Source of the DNA: Sindora glabra
Lineage: Eukaryota > Streptophyta > Magnoliopsida > Fabales > Fabaceae
Assembly: GCA_020226215.1 (NCBI GenBank)
Contig: CM035236.1
Coordinates: forward strand, 2,361,001 to 2,425,000
DNA length: 64,000 nt
Reading direction: 5' to 3'
Part shown: positions 12,028 to 24,345 of the stretch, in pieces
Layout: each line of letters opens with the position of its first letter
Position numbering within the stretch: position 1 is the first letter of the stretch
Program-made: the position numbers and the translations under genes
The notes under the pieces: generated by a model
Databases searched by the model: none
The model's input: only the letters and a program-made list of their open reading frames with translations
What the model was told of the DNA's origin: nothing

Positions 12028-15000
12028 TTAGGCTTTATGGGCATTCTTGAGGCTCCTCACGGTCATAATAAGCTTCTGCCTTTCCCCTTCTACCTCTGCA
12101 AATTTTACACTCATTTCCGAGTATCTCTCTTGCAACTCTTTTAGCTCACTTTCCATCCAGTTGTTCTTTGCCTTCAATGATGCTAATTCAGTTATTATGT
12201 CACTAGAATTGCTATCACCTTTATTGATACTTATGGCTTTTTGTTCCTTCTGTGGCAAATCTGAATCACTGTCATGGCCAAAGGAGAATTAATAAGCCAA
12301 TAATTCCGTGGCTTATAATTTCATAAGAGCAGAAGTGAGAATAAGATGGACAAGATGATTAAACACCGGAACCGGTCCTGAACTGTTATTTCAGGTCAAA
12401 AATTAAAAAAGGAGGAAAAACCAGAGTAAGTAGTCAGACCTATTTAGAGATGGCATTGCAAACGCATTGTCTTCAGTTGGATATGCGATATCACTGAGAT
12501 GCTCTGCTGCATTTCTTGCTCTTCCATATCCATTTTCGATAACCTGCTCAAAAGGCATGCCATTACAACTGCTTTGCATGTACACAATTTGATAAATATA
12601 TCAATATTAAAAGTTAAATCCAGAAGCTAACCAGACTGAATAAAATTTAAACTTCGAAGAATAACAAGTTATAGCAAATACAAATATGTTGCAGTATAAC
12701 CTTTTGCAAAACACTGCCTTGATTGAATTCTTCCACTCTGCTCTCTAGCTCCTCAATTTTGTTCTGGAGCTCCTTTTCTTTCTCCAAAAATGAAGTTGTT
12801 GACATTTCCAAAGCAGTTTCCTTGGACTTTATCAGGTCCTGTGATCAACAACCACTTTTCTTGATATGTCCACATCTTGCCAAAAGTAAATTAGTTTTGC
12901 CAAAGAAAATACAAAATAGAAGATAAAATTTTGGTAAATATTTTAATAGAGTAAATATCATTTGAGTATCGAGCATTTTTCTCAAAGAAAGTATCTGCCT
13001 AGACTATAGGATTTCTGAAGTTACCTCAAGCTTCTTTACTTTCTCCCCCAGACTTGTAATCTCATTTGAATTCTGAGGAATTGAAGCGGATTCTTTGTTC
13101 TCTGTCATTGTATTATTTCCATCAGAAAGCACCGGGCATTCATTGTTGTCCTTCAACTTCTTTTCAATGTCAGTTAATTCATCATCCTTCTTTTGCAGGT
13201 CACCCTCTAGCTGGAAGACTTGGTTTCTTAGTCTTTCTTTCTCAGCCTCATCCTCAACCATAGAATGCTTTAAGTCTCTGTATTGAGCTCTAAATGTTTC
13301 TGATTCAGATTTGAAGAGCCTAGCAGCTGCTTTATATTCATCCTTGAGACGCCTCATTCTGTCTAGCTTCTCAAAAGACTCCTCTGCTTCCTTCTTCAGC
13401 AAAGCAATTGTACTCACCAGCTCATTTCTTTCTACAGTTCCATTCTGTAACAGGATCTCCGATTCCTCAACTGTTTTCCTCATAAGTTCAAAGTCAGTTT
13501 TAAGAACTTCTTTTTGATCTACTTGCTTAGAGAGGGATATGATCTCCGCATTAAGGTTTTCAATCTCAGCTTTTAGCATATAGGTTTCCTCAGAGAAAAC
13601 CCTACTAATTTGTTCCTCGTGCTTCTTCTGATGCTCTATCTGCTTGGACTTGTCTTCAATTTCCAACAACATCTCGTCTATCTGAACTGTCATCGTATCA
13701 ATTTGGTTTGAAAGTTCATTCAATTTCACCTCATGATCAGCTTTAACTGACTGGAGCTCTTCCTTGACTTTTTGAAGCATTTCTTCAAGAAGACTTTTCT
13801 GTGCGCGCAGTTCTCTTGCTTCTGTTATTGCTCTCATGGCAGCCTTTTCATTTGCATCAAATGTAGAGGCCATTTGCCCTGAGAGCCTTTTAAATTCTTC
13901 TTGAAGCCTCTCTGCAGTATTAGCGTTTTTCAATCTTGCCTTTCGCAAAGCTTCCTCCGCTTGGATGGCCCTTTGTTCCTGCTCAACCTTGTCACGTGTC
14001 ACTGCTTCTAGATCAGCTTCAAATCCTTGTGCTTGTCGTTCCAGTTCCTCCTGTAATCTTCTAATACTGGTTTCAAGTTCTGTAATGGTAGCCAGAGAAA
14101 CTGAATATTCATCTGACTGTTTCTTGAGTTCATTTTCAAGGTTCTCAATATGTGTTTCAAGGTCATTTATAGCAGTAAGTTTTTCACGAGTCACTGCCTC
14201 TAGATCATCTTGAAATCCTTGTGCTTGTTTCTTCAGTTCCTCATCTAATTTTCTTACATGGGCTTCAAGTTCCTTAATGGTAACAAGAGAATTTGAGTAG
14301 TCTTCTGACTGTTGCCTCAGTTCATGTTCAAGACCCTGAATATGGGTCTCAAGGTCATTTGCAGCAGCAACAGGAGACGAGCATTCATACTGCATTTTTA
14401 ATTGTTCTTGAAGCTGGCTCTGCTCCAGCTTGTATGCAATCTCATGATTTTCCTGTTTCAATATCTCATAGTCAAGTGCAAGCTGCTCCATCTGCATCTC
14501 TAACTCATCTTTGTCTTTCCTATAGATCTCTATTTCACCATAGAGGTCTATAACTTTTTGCTCAAGTAAGTGTGTCTCCTTGGCATTGCTCTGCTCCTTA
14601 ACAAGCTCTTGCAAAACTTTCTGTTCTTCATCCTCCTCTGTTTCACATTTGGAAAAGTTTCCCCTTAACTCCTGTGAATTCCTGTTGGGTTCGTATTTAT
14701 TGGAAAAGTTGCATATTTCCCTATTTTTCTGCTCCAACATGTGATCAAGGTCCTGGACTGCGAGAAGCAGTTCCGCATTTGATTCTTGTGTCTTCTGTAA
14801 CTGTAACCGAAGATTGGCATTCAGATCCTTCTCATAATTCAGTTCTTGTCTAATTTCTTCAACAAACGCTTGCAGATCTGTACCCTCAATTTGTGACCTG
14901 CTTCTCAATTTAGACTCATCCATACGTTTGTGAAAAGACCTGAGATTGTCAGATTCTATCTTGAGTGCATCTCTTTCCTCTTTCAAGATAATATTTTCCT

Positions 15001-16968
15001 TTGAGAGATCCTGTCCTCTCTTGCTTTCTTTCACAATTTGCTTCCGAAGAGTCTGTAGTTCCAGTTCTGATACATCCACCTGCCTAGCCAAAGCAGCAAG
15101 TTCAGTCCTGAGTCTATTAATCTCGTTATCTGATGCCTGCTGCGACCTATCTCCTGGAAAGGCATCGTGTGACCCACGCGTTGGGTTATCTGTATTCAAA
15201 TTATGCTCAGAAACAGCGGACCCCTGCCAGTGTGATTTCTGGTGTTCTTCATGGACTTTTGAGTTCTGGTGGATGTTAGTATTTGCTAGCTCTCGTGGAG
15301 TATCCAGTCCAGAGCTGCCATCAGAACTGGACAGTGTCATGTCAGATTCACTAGAAGTCATAGGACTCAGTATAGCTCTATCTTCAATTGCTTTAGACGA
15401 GGTGTCCTGTGAAATAGAGAAAGAGGAGACGTTTATAAAATGAAAATTTTAATTTATAAACATGATATTAGTTACCCACTAAACAAACAACCCCCAATCA
15501 CAAGAAAAAAACATCAGAGACTGAAACATACAAGGAAACCAAAATGACTCTTTAGGTTAGGACAATAAAACCTTACTTTGGCTGGATAGCTCTTAATGCT
15601 TTCATCTGTATCCCCAATGCTTAAGTATGTCCTTAAGCTCCTCTCATGGGAATCTATCTTGGCATCTTCACATTCCTCTTCCTCTCTGCAAAGGTTATTT
15701 GACAAAGAAAACTCCATCATTGTAATCTGTTGAATTCGAGAGAAACTCTATCTTTGTGAGAAGCCAACGTAACCACAAGAATTCCTCGTTTAGTCATTTA
15801 CCTTTGATCACCTTTTTCCTGTAGCCTCTGGATAGATACCTGCTCAGTAAGCAAAGTAAATTTCACTATAAGCAATATTGAAGTGAATTATGTGTTACTC
15901 ATGACAGGGTGCTGAAGTTTCATAAGGTCTTGCTGAAATTCAAAGCAATGCCATCTCTGATTAAAATAATTCAGAAAATGAGAAAGAAAAGGCACTAACA
16001 TGCAAGACTGCATCAGAATGAGAATTCTTGAATGGAAGAGACACAGAAGATGGCCTCGTGGCCTCTGCATAAGCCGCAAAATCAACAGAAACTTCCCCAA
16101 TGCAACTGGATTTCGGTAATCCCTAAATAAACCCAGAAATTGGATCGCATTAACCATATGACAAAAATCAGCAACTAAAACAGTTAAAACTGAGAGAGAA
16201 TTCGCACAGTTGAAACAACGAAGTAGTAAATTTTCTCACTGATCTTCCCACTCTTGGGCTCCTGAATAAATTTGACAGTTTCGTAGACTGGATTTTCCCA
16301 TCTACAAATTCCATCTCGGACTGTAGCTTTCTCTAATTTTGTAGTTGGTTTTCCAACGTCTCCTGGAATTATAGACAGCACCAACGAATCTACCCCAGAT
16401 CTTCGCACCTGGAATTGCAAAGTAAAAATGCAAGTGATTCAATTGAAAGTCCAAATTCTCAATCCAATCACATTGCCCACTTTCATAACTCCCTTAAAAT
16501 TTTAGATGACTCCCCCAACACCCTGCGTGATTTTCTTTTCGAGAGATGGAAGAGGGGAAAAAAATTTACTTTGCTCACTTTACTTTCTTCAAAAATATGA
16601 AAAACGAATTAGTTGTCCGAGCCAATCAAAGCGATGGTACAATGCTTATCGCAACCAAGTTCTCATCGTCTCAGTACAAAATTGTGAAGAATCCAAAACT
16701 CGAAAAGAAATTAAAAAGCTTTTTCTTCTCTGCAATCAAACAACCCAATTGGATTCGCCATCCCTAACTTGGACCAAACACTCGCAGCAGTGAGCATTAT
16801 GATTATCGTTCAAAAGAGCTCAACGTCAGTCACATATACGACCGAAATTACAAAAACACAGAAATTAAAGACAAAGGCTTTTGAATTTACCTCAGTGACA
16901 TAGAACTGGAGTTTAAAAACAGCTTTGATCTTGTTTTTATCGCTCCTCCATCTTGCAGGCCTGAACAT
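12028..16968 (-). CDS. NT-type C2 domain / coiled-coil protein (myosin heavy chain-related type)
   Basis: Nine exons in minus order: 16968-16891, 16408-16208, 16122-16000, 15839-15802, 15685-15577, 15406-13025, 12838-12701, 12543-12440, 12268-12028. All introns are GT-AG and the frame closes to 1137 residues. The N-terminus (M-F-R-P-A-R-W-R-S-D-K) and residues about 5-145 match the NT-C2 (EEIG1/EHBP1 N-terminal) domain, including W-E-N-P-V-Y-E-T-V-K and I-G-E-V-S-V-D-F-A. A Ser/Asp-rich linker follows, then long heptad coiled coil from about residue 220 to the end. The C-terminus (F-A-E-V-E-G-E-R-Q, then S-L-K-N-A) matches Arabidopsis At1g63300-type 'myosin heavy chain-related' proteins. It lacks a motor domain, so it is not a myosin; the family probably links membranes to the cytoskeleton or organelle movement. 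The coiled coil holds a 64-residue internal duplication (13973-14356). A donor-like site near 17307 hints at a 5'-UTR intron. Confidence 0.95.
13973..14356 (-). repeat. 64-codon tandem duplication within the coiled coil
   Basis: Copy 1 is encoded at 14356-14165 and copy 2 at 14164-13973, both starting D-L-E-T-H-I and ending near D-L-E-A-V-T-R-(E/D)-K. Offset is exactly 192 nt. The copies are in frame, highly similar at protein level and keep heptad spacing only approximately (64 is 9 heptads plus 1). Confidence 0.9.
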
Positions 16969-17814
16969 TTTAGCTCACTTCGCTGATCCAAAACCCAGGC
17001 TCGCCGATAGCTCACCAAGGATTTTGGCCGAAACAACTACATCATTGAACATAGCACGCAAAAACCACCTAAAAAGACCGTTTCGGTGACTCCCGCTTCA
17101 ATATAGATAGATTTGTTGAGCTTGGTGAGCTAACTCATTAGCCTCAAACAGAGGCAGAGAAGTAGGGAGTGGACCAATAGAGGCGAGGTAACAGAACCTA
17201 GGAATGCAAGTTCACTCTGTATCAGAGTAAGAGTAAGAGAAATGATGCGATTGGAAGATAATTGAATCGATAGATAGATCTGATGCGCTTCTTTTGTTCG
17301 TACTTACCGTTACCAAGAAGGAGACGACACTATGTTTGAAATAACCAAAAACAAAAGGCTGTTTGCATGCGTCATATTAAATAAACATAATTTTGTAGAA
17401 GAAGCTTCCGTATATTATTATAAAAGCTAAAATAGTTAGCTAGGAACAATTATTTATTTATTCATTTAATACCTGTCAAGTCAAATACATTAAAGCAGAT
17501 ATTTTTATTTGAATTTAAATTTACTCTATTAACACTATCAATTTTATATTATTATTATTATTATTTATGTGATATTAAATTAGTAAAAAATTATTGAAAT
17601 TTTTTATTATTTAATTTTTATTATTTTTTAGATAATGTATAATTTTTTTCATTAATAAAAAATATTTATATTTATAATGAATCAAATTTAAATTTTATAT
17701 ATTTTAATAGTTTTTTTTTTCTACGGGGAAAGCCCAGCTAGCACACGCAGTTGATTTTCCACATGCAAAACAGCTAAGCCTGATTTAACCTCGTTTAATA
17801 TTCGCCCTTCTGAT
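16969..17814. other. 5' region of the C2 coiled-coil gene
   Basis: No separate gene is seen. Bases up to about 17330 probably hold the 5' untranslated leader and promoter of the minus-strand gene. On the minus strand a donor-like ACG|GTAAGTA (near 17307) and an acceptor-like TTGGATCAG just before the ATG could define a leader intron. Beyond 17340 the DNA becomes AT-rich and featureless. Confidence 0.4.
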
Positions 17815-17823
17815 ACCAAAAAC

Positions 17824-17995
17824 GGTGCTTGTTATGTTGCCTTTAGAGTTTTTTGTCCAGAGTGTTGTGATAAAATATAAGCCACTAGATAAAATTATAA
17901 AAATTTTAGCATTAATTTAGTAATTTCATCCAGTGATTTGTATTTTGTCACACTACTTCAGATATCAAATCCCTAAAAACACCTTAAAATTCACC
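17824..17995 (-). mobile_element. Hairpin MITE (MULE type), 172 bp, perfect 9-bp TSD
   Basis: Starts ggtgcttgttatg and ends aattcacc. It is flanked on both sides by accaaaaac (17815-17823 and 17996-18004), a perfect 9-bp target duplication. It aligns end to end, in reverse orientation, with the equally long 172-bp element at 48674-48845. Compared with that copy it has many C-to-T or G-to-A differences. The arms are nearly self-complementary with a small loop. A 9-bp duplication fits a Mutator-like family. Confidence 0.88.
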
Positions 17996-18125
17996 ACCAA
18001 AAACAAGAAAGCAAAGCCGCGCGCTTTCGTCAAAAACATGAAAGTTGCTTGTAGAAAATCAAGAACTGATATTTATAGCACATCATTTTCTTAAGAATCG
18101 AGTAGACTGTCTTATGAGAATAATT

Positions 18126-18500
18126 GGGTGAATTTGGATATGTTTTTATTTTGCATTTTTTAAAATAATTTTGTAAAATAAATTTAAAAACAGTTTTTAA
18201 AAAAACAAGTGAAATAAAAGTGTATTTGACAAAATTGTTTTCAAGTAACGGATACTGTACATTCATTAACGGTAACACTGTAATTAAAACTATTTGAAAA
18301 CAAGTTGAAATTGTTCTTGTTTTGGAGAACAAAAGTTAACAAAATAAGTTGAAATTGTTCTTGTTTTGTTTTATTATTTTTAAAACACATACTTTCAGCA
18401 CACTTTTTAAAAATAAGGACAAAAAACATTTATCCAAACAAAGTTTTTTAAAAAAATAAAAAAACTAATTTTTTTTTTAAAAAACTGTATCCAAACAAGC
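18126..18500. mobile_element. Probable inverted-repeat element ('tttggata' ends)
   Basis: The stretch runs from 'gaatttggatatgttttta' to 'aaaactgtatccaaac', so its ends are inverted matches. The interior is A/T-rich with a short GC-balanced core (about 18240-18300). No clear target duplication was found, so the limits are approximate. Confidence 0.4.
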
Positions 18501-18807
18501 GTTTGTTTGTTTTCAATTTTTAAATTTTTTTATTTTTTCTAAAAGTAAAGAATTTATTTATTAATTTATTTTTAAAAATTATTATCTAAATATGTAACTT
18601 AAAAATAAGAAAATAAAAATAATTTTTAATTATTTTTTAAATTTATTTTTTGTTCTGAATGTCAATTTATAATTAAATAAAATATTTTTTTATAATATCA
18701 ACTACCCTCTAATATTAATTTTTCTTAATCTAAAAACAGTTTTTGAGAATAAAAAATAATTTTTAAAAATAAGTTTTAAACATAAAAAAATATATCCAAA
18801 CACGTCC
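18500..18807. mobile_element. AT-rich inverted-repeat element, relative of the UP3 intron element
   Basis: From 'gcgtttgtttgttttcaattttt' to 'atatccaaacacgtcc'. Several internal words, such as 'aattattttttaaatttattttt' and 'aatatcaac' followed by 'ctaatatta', recur in the same order and orientation in the element at 57928-58322. The two are therefore members of one family. No target duplication was identified. Confidence 0.45.
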
Positions 18808-20659
18808 TATATTTAAATTATTAATACTGGATTCCTTTCGGATGTGATTATTATTTTATTAAATACTAATATAAAGAGGTCCCACTAATTTTAATTATAT
18901 TGACAAATTATGAACTCTAGTTAAGTTGAAAATTTCCCCTTTGTGTTGTAGTTGAGTGTAGTTCATTTGAAGGGCAGATATGTAATTGAAAGGTTTAATT
19001 AGCGGGGGAAGCCTCCGTTTGTACAAATAAGCGGGTACCAGAATTGCGATTCTCAAATTCTCGTGGCCTTGAGTTCTAGGAAACGCAAAATGTTTGGGGA
19101 TTATTGGTTTAAGGTAGTCGAGGAAGAGAATAAACTAAAAAGGGCTGGTTTCGGCGGTTCTGGTTTGCTATGCAGAACCTGCCACGATGCAGGTGCCGAC
19201 GGAAAGCTGTGGGGCTACTGCTGCTGGGGTTCGAGAGGAAGCAAAATAATCCAACAGTGAGGCCTCACCAGTTATTAATATCACGAAAATGACATTTTAA
19301 CCATAATAGATTTTATATTCATAAATAATCCTTTCCCAGTATAACTAAAAATCTATCAAATAATTGTCTATATTTTTGCTTTATTTTTCAAATGCTTGGA
19401 TTTTAGTAACCTGTTTTATTACAGTCAACAACATCTGAGTCATCTATTTGAATAAACTCCACTGATCTTATCATAAATGATAGTGTACATCCAAAGGAAT
19501 AATTTATGATGTGAATGAACCGATGAATCGCACAAATTGCCAAAACTCTAACCTCCTTTAAAATATAAAACACTTTTAATAATTGCGACAAGTACAAAAT
19601 TTTGGTGAACATGACTCCATGGCTGTTGAGTCTTGAAACAGCTTCAGTGCATTTTAATCCTCTGTGTGTTGTGCTCCAATGGTCGTCCCCAGTGTCAAGG
19701 GACAGTAACAAGTTGCATCATATGGACAAAGTAGAAATCCTCAACATCCATTACGTGGCAGAGACAATAATAGATCAGTAGCAACACCCAGATAAATATA
19801 ATTTTATTTTCAGAAACTAAGGTAGATTAGTAGGTCGGAAACAAGCAGACAAATAAGGTAGATGATTATACCAATAAAGTTGTTTTTAGGTTTCCAGCAC
19901 TTATTTTTGCCAATAAACATAATAAATGCGAAAAGAAATAAATATATATTATCTAGAAAATAGCTAATCCTGGTTAGAGAAGCGAAGCAGCTAACTCATT
20001 GCACAAAAAATAGTAAACAAGTGCATGTGCGGTTGGTTTAACTTCCAAGCATCCAAATCAAGTGGTGTTTATTCGAGAATCTGAATGGTTAAATAAGATA
20101 TTAGATTAGGTAGGTAGGAATTCCACTTGGGAGGTTTCATAGTAGCTAGTAATTAGCAGCAAAGAAATCAAAGTAGCTGGAGAGATCCAAGTGAGAAAAT
20201 CCAAGCTGAGCTTGAAAATATGACCCTGCATCCATCGAGAAATTTGTCCCTAGGAACTATGAATAGCAATAAGCTGTGTTTAGTACACTGCTGAGAGCAC
20301 AGACAGGCAGCTCCGCGACTTGAATAAAATTAACGAGTCCAAGGGCCAAGGTGATGAGTCTATTTACTACTTGTTAGGTTGATTGATTCATAATGAAAGA
20401 CAGGACATGGTTTGTTTTTGGACCCACGGATCCCTAAATTAATATCTACCAATACAATGCTAACAAAATATATGCACAGTGTTGACATTTAGATAGACAC
20501 ATAGGGCAATATATCTCTGGTTGAAGACGAGTTAGCTAAAGCTGAATTGTAAATCAACTCGGTTCTGGTTTGACTCAAAATTTAATCATATTTAAACAAA
20601 TTAATTTTTCTCAATCAAATTCAACTTGTTTCAAGTTTGCGTACCCTAACTTGGATGCA
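18808..20659. other. Intergenic DNA with a doubtful short ORF
   Basis: A less AT-rich island at about 19030-19260 holds a 56-codon frame (listed separately). The remainder shows no exon structure I can support. Confidence 0.4.
19090..19260 (+). CDS. Doubtful short ORF, 56 residues
   Basis: An ATG-initiated frame of 56 codons lies in a locally GC-richer island. The peptide is basic at its start (F-K-V-V-E-E-E-N-K-L-K-R) and then Gly/Cys-rich, with C-x2-C and C-C pairs (L-C-R-T-C-H and Y-C-C-W). The frame is open for nine codons upstream of the ATG. I do not recognise it. It could be a relict first exon, a small peptide gene or chance. No TATA box or splice partner was found. Confidence 0.18.
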   Translation: MFGDYWFKVVEEENKLKRAGFGGSGLLCRTCHDAGADGKLWGYCCWGSRGSKIIQQ

Positions 20660-20663
20660 AAAA

Positions 20664-20695
<32 letters not shown>

Positions 20696-20698
20696 AAA
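20660..20698 (+). repeat. (GAAA)n microsatellite
   Basis: A run of about nine GAAA units, preceded by a short A run. Confidence 0.95.
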
Positions 20699-22240
20699 TA
20701 AGGAAAAAACGATAAATTTTTTTCTAATTTTAATGTATAGAAAACAAGAAAAAAGAAAATAACAACAAAATAATTTTTCTTGTTTGTTTAGATATAAAAG
20801 ATAAAAAAAATTAAATTAAGTTAAATGATAATTTTATCCTTCAATTTAATATATTTATCTAATATTTTGTTTGTGGCTAATAACAACTATAATTATAATT
20901 CATTGTATTTATATATTTTTTAAATATATATTTAACAAATAAAAATTTAAAAATATTATTAATTAAGTATTCATAGAAAAAATTTATAAATTACATTTTT
21001 CAATGTAATTGGAGTCCATATTTATAAAACTTATCCCCACAAATTGTGTCAAACCACTAATTTTGCACAAAGTTATTTTTTTTTTCCGTTATTTGATTTA
21101 AACATTATTTTTGACTTTTTGTCACATCTGAAAAGAAGTTACTTGTATGGTCAAAGAAAAATTATAATAAAAGTAGATTATTAAAAAAATATGATAAAAG
21201 TAATGCTATTTATATTCATTACTTACCCTTCTTTTCAAATAAAAAAGAGAAGATTTTAACTTATAAAAATAAGGATCATGTCAACAAATTTTATTAATTT
21301 GAAAAGTAGAGTGAATGCACAAAAATATAAGTAGTATTACTCCATAAATAAATATAAAAATTAGAAAAGTTTAAGAAGAATGTACATATTAAATTTTAAA
21401 ATCTGAAATAATAATGAATCAATGCAAAATATTTTATCCCTTTAAATGCAAAAAATTAAAATAGACGGACAGTGGGGTATGCGGAGGGAATAAATAATTC
21501 TTAATGGAGACTGCAGATGGGGTACGAAATATACATTAGAAGATAATCTCAGTCTATCCCAATTATCAATAAAATTGGAATTTAAAACATTTAAGATAAA
21601 TTCTTCTGTGTCCTTAACATTGACCAAACAGTAGGGGAACGAGATATATTGAATAAATCTCCCATCAAGCATAGATTGTGATTCAATGGTCAGACAATTC
21701 TTCATCTTGTAATAAAATTTTGGTTTTTATTTCTTTTTAAAATGTTTGGTGGTGCCTAAATTAATGACTGGTATGAGCATTATAATTCTTTCATTACATA
21801 AAGCTCACAAAGAATGTTCCCTATTAAATTCAACGTGAAAGAAATTTATACCTCCTAGAACAATACTTCAGACTCTAGAGAGAGCGACAGTGGGGCGAAA
21901 AATACTTTTACTTCCTAACAAGAAAAACTTGAGCTGAGTACTTACATTTATTTTTATTTTTAATTGATAATTTTTATTAATTTTCTTCAAGTTTTATAGT
22001 AAGTTGCGCACTCATTACACATCTACTATTTTCATATGATTGCAACAATCATTAAATTATACCAACAAAGCATTATTTGCATATGCAAGTTATTTTAACA
22101 GAAAAGTTATAAAAAAATATATAATTGAAAATATAGAAATTCAATTGAAAAGATTAATGAATTTACAAAGAGATAAAGCAGTTTAACCATCAATAAATTG
22201 AACTTGATTTGGCTTCAAAGGATATGGAGCAGGATATGAA
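20699..22240. other. AT-rich intergenic DNA, nothing recognised
   Basis: Reading both strands gave no exon with family similarity. An 87-codon minus-strand frame at 21442-21705 has no recognisable features. Confidence 0.5.
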
Positions 22241-24180
22241 GGAGCTGAAACAAGATGTTAGTCCAAGATTTAATACATTTAGTTTTAATGATAACAAATT
22301 AATGCTATAACAATTTGTATGTCTTAATTTAGACTAAAATGTATTTTATCTTATACAAGCTATATTATACATGCTATATCATGATTGATAACTATGACAC
22401 AATGATTATACATATTTTTATGCTCATATCAATATCTTAAAATCATATATTAGACTAAGCATATGATTTGTAAAATTTATGCATGTTATATAAGAAAATC
22501 TAAAAGGAAAAAGAGTGAGCATTGAAGCAAAGCATAATAGAAAATCTTATCATGCTTAATTCAAGAAGGAATAAAAAAAATTCAAGAGAAGAGATGATTC
22601 TCATATTGAATAATTGAAAGATTGAATTTTTGGGAGTTTGGGTGCATCAACAAAGCTTAAGCACCTCATTAGTATAACTTTTCTTTTTAATCTTAGAATT
22701 TCCTATAAAATAGAATTTTTTTATTTTAGAAAGCTGAAACATATTTTAAAATCTTAATTTGATCAAAATATTTTAAGAAGATAGTATACAATCATGTTTT
22801 ATAAAATAACCTATAGGATATTTTAAAAACAAATGAGATATATGAGTCTTGGTCTTTTAAATTTTAATCTTTGGTTACTCTTTAATCATATCTTATAAAG
22901 TATTTATAATTTAGTTGCGAACTTTTTTTCTATATAAAAATAGATTCAAAGAGCTTTTCATAGGCATGTTATCTGCTTAAAATGATTAATATATAAAAGA
23001 GTTATGAATTTTATAAATCGAGTTTTTAACTTAAGCTTTTTACGATCCAATTTTTTGATATTTATTCATTATTTTAATTATACCTCAAAAATTACATAAG
23101 ATATGAGCAAAGTTCCATTTAAAAGTACTTAAAAACCTTTCCAATATTAAATTAGTTGCTTAAAACAAACCTAAAATAAAAAGAGTTATAATTTTTTGAA
23201 TTGAGTTAGCAATCATGTTCATGAATTGATTGTTAAATCAATTCATGCTAGATAGAAGTTAAATGATTCATCTAATTTGATTGCCTAAAGAGCTTTTCAT
23301 TTCTAAATTGATTTATCAATTAACGCATTCTATTCTAGTGTGTGAATAGTAATTATAAACAATTAATTTTCATTTCAAAGGGTTTCAAATAGTTATAATA
23401 CCTCACGAGCATTTTATATAAAAGTTAATAAACATCAAGTATAACATATAGAAAACATAAATTTTATTTTTTAATATCATTTTACTATTTATTTCATCAA
23501 ACTCATGATTTAAACTTTTTATTATGAAATTCTTCTTGTCTAGAAACTTTATTTGTTTCATTGACTTTTTGAAAAAATTTATTTGAATTATTATTCATCT
23601 TATATCATTTTCCAATTATGAAGAGTGAAATATTCTTTAGAAATTCTTTAAGCGGGTAAAGTATTATGTGAAAAGAATGGTTTGCTTAATAAAGACTAAA
23701 AAATTTGTAAAATGGCTTCTTAGAGGTGGTTGAAATCTTAAGAGATAATAGATTGAAATCTATAAGTTTGAAAATTTTGAAAAGTAGATGTATAACTTGG
23801 GAAAAAAAAACATCAAAGGAGAACTACTTTAAATTTTTATGTCCAAACTCTATTTTCTTACTCTCTTTATTTTTAACAATAACCTCTATTTTTTTAATCA
23901 TATTCGTTGAATATATTGCATTTTAATACTCATATTGATACTTTAATGATTAAATGGTTTAAAGACATATTTATTTATATATATATTTCTTAGTAATTTC
24001 TATATGTATATAGTTGAATGAGTTAATTTACATAATTTTTTTATATTATTATATCTTGAGTGCTCTCATCTTTATAAATCTTTGTTAGGTTTATTTGAAT
24101 TAAGATTGTCTTTATAACTTCTTGAAATTAAAAAAAAATTAATTTTTTTTAAATTATGAAAATTTTAATAACATTTAATT
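22241..24180. mobile_element. Probable decayed Copia (SIRE/Maximus-like) LTR sequence
   Basis: Around 22250-22310 the text 'agttttaatgataacaaattaatg' matches the character of SIRE-type Copia LTR starts, which typically carry 'ttttgatgataacaaa'. The following 1-2 kb is non-coding and A/T-rich, with no open frame. I could not locate a second LTR. The call is weak and rests on sequence style. Confidence 0.25.
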
Positions 24181-24345
24181 CATCATTTTTTGAACATAGG
24201 TTGCCTTGCACTACACAAGACAAATTGCATATCCCCAATCCATTTGGGCATCTGCATTATGTGACTAGCTTGATTGATGAAAAGTAACACGTAACACAAG
24301 CGATACATTTTACAAAAGGTAAAGATTATAATGCATTAATTATAT

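Noticed and set aside
14946..15443. 165-codon plus-strand frame
   Set aside because: Lies antisense within the large coiled-coil exon; its Ser/Cys-rich composition is the mirror of Glu/Lys-rich heptads.
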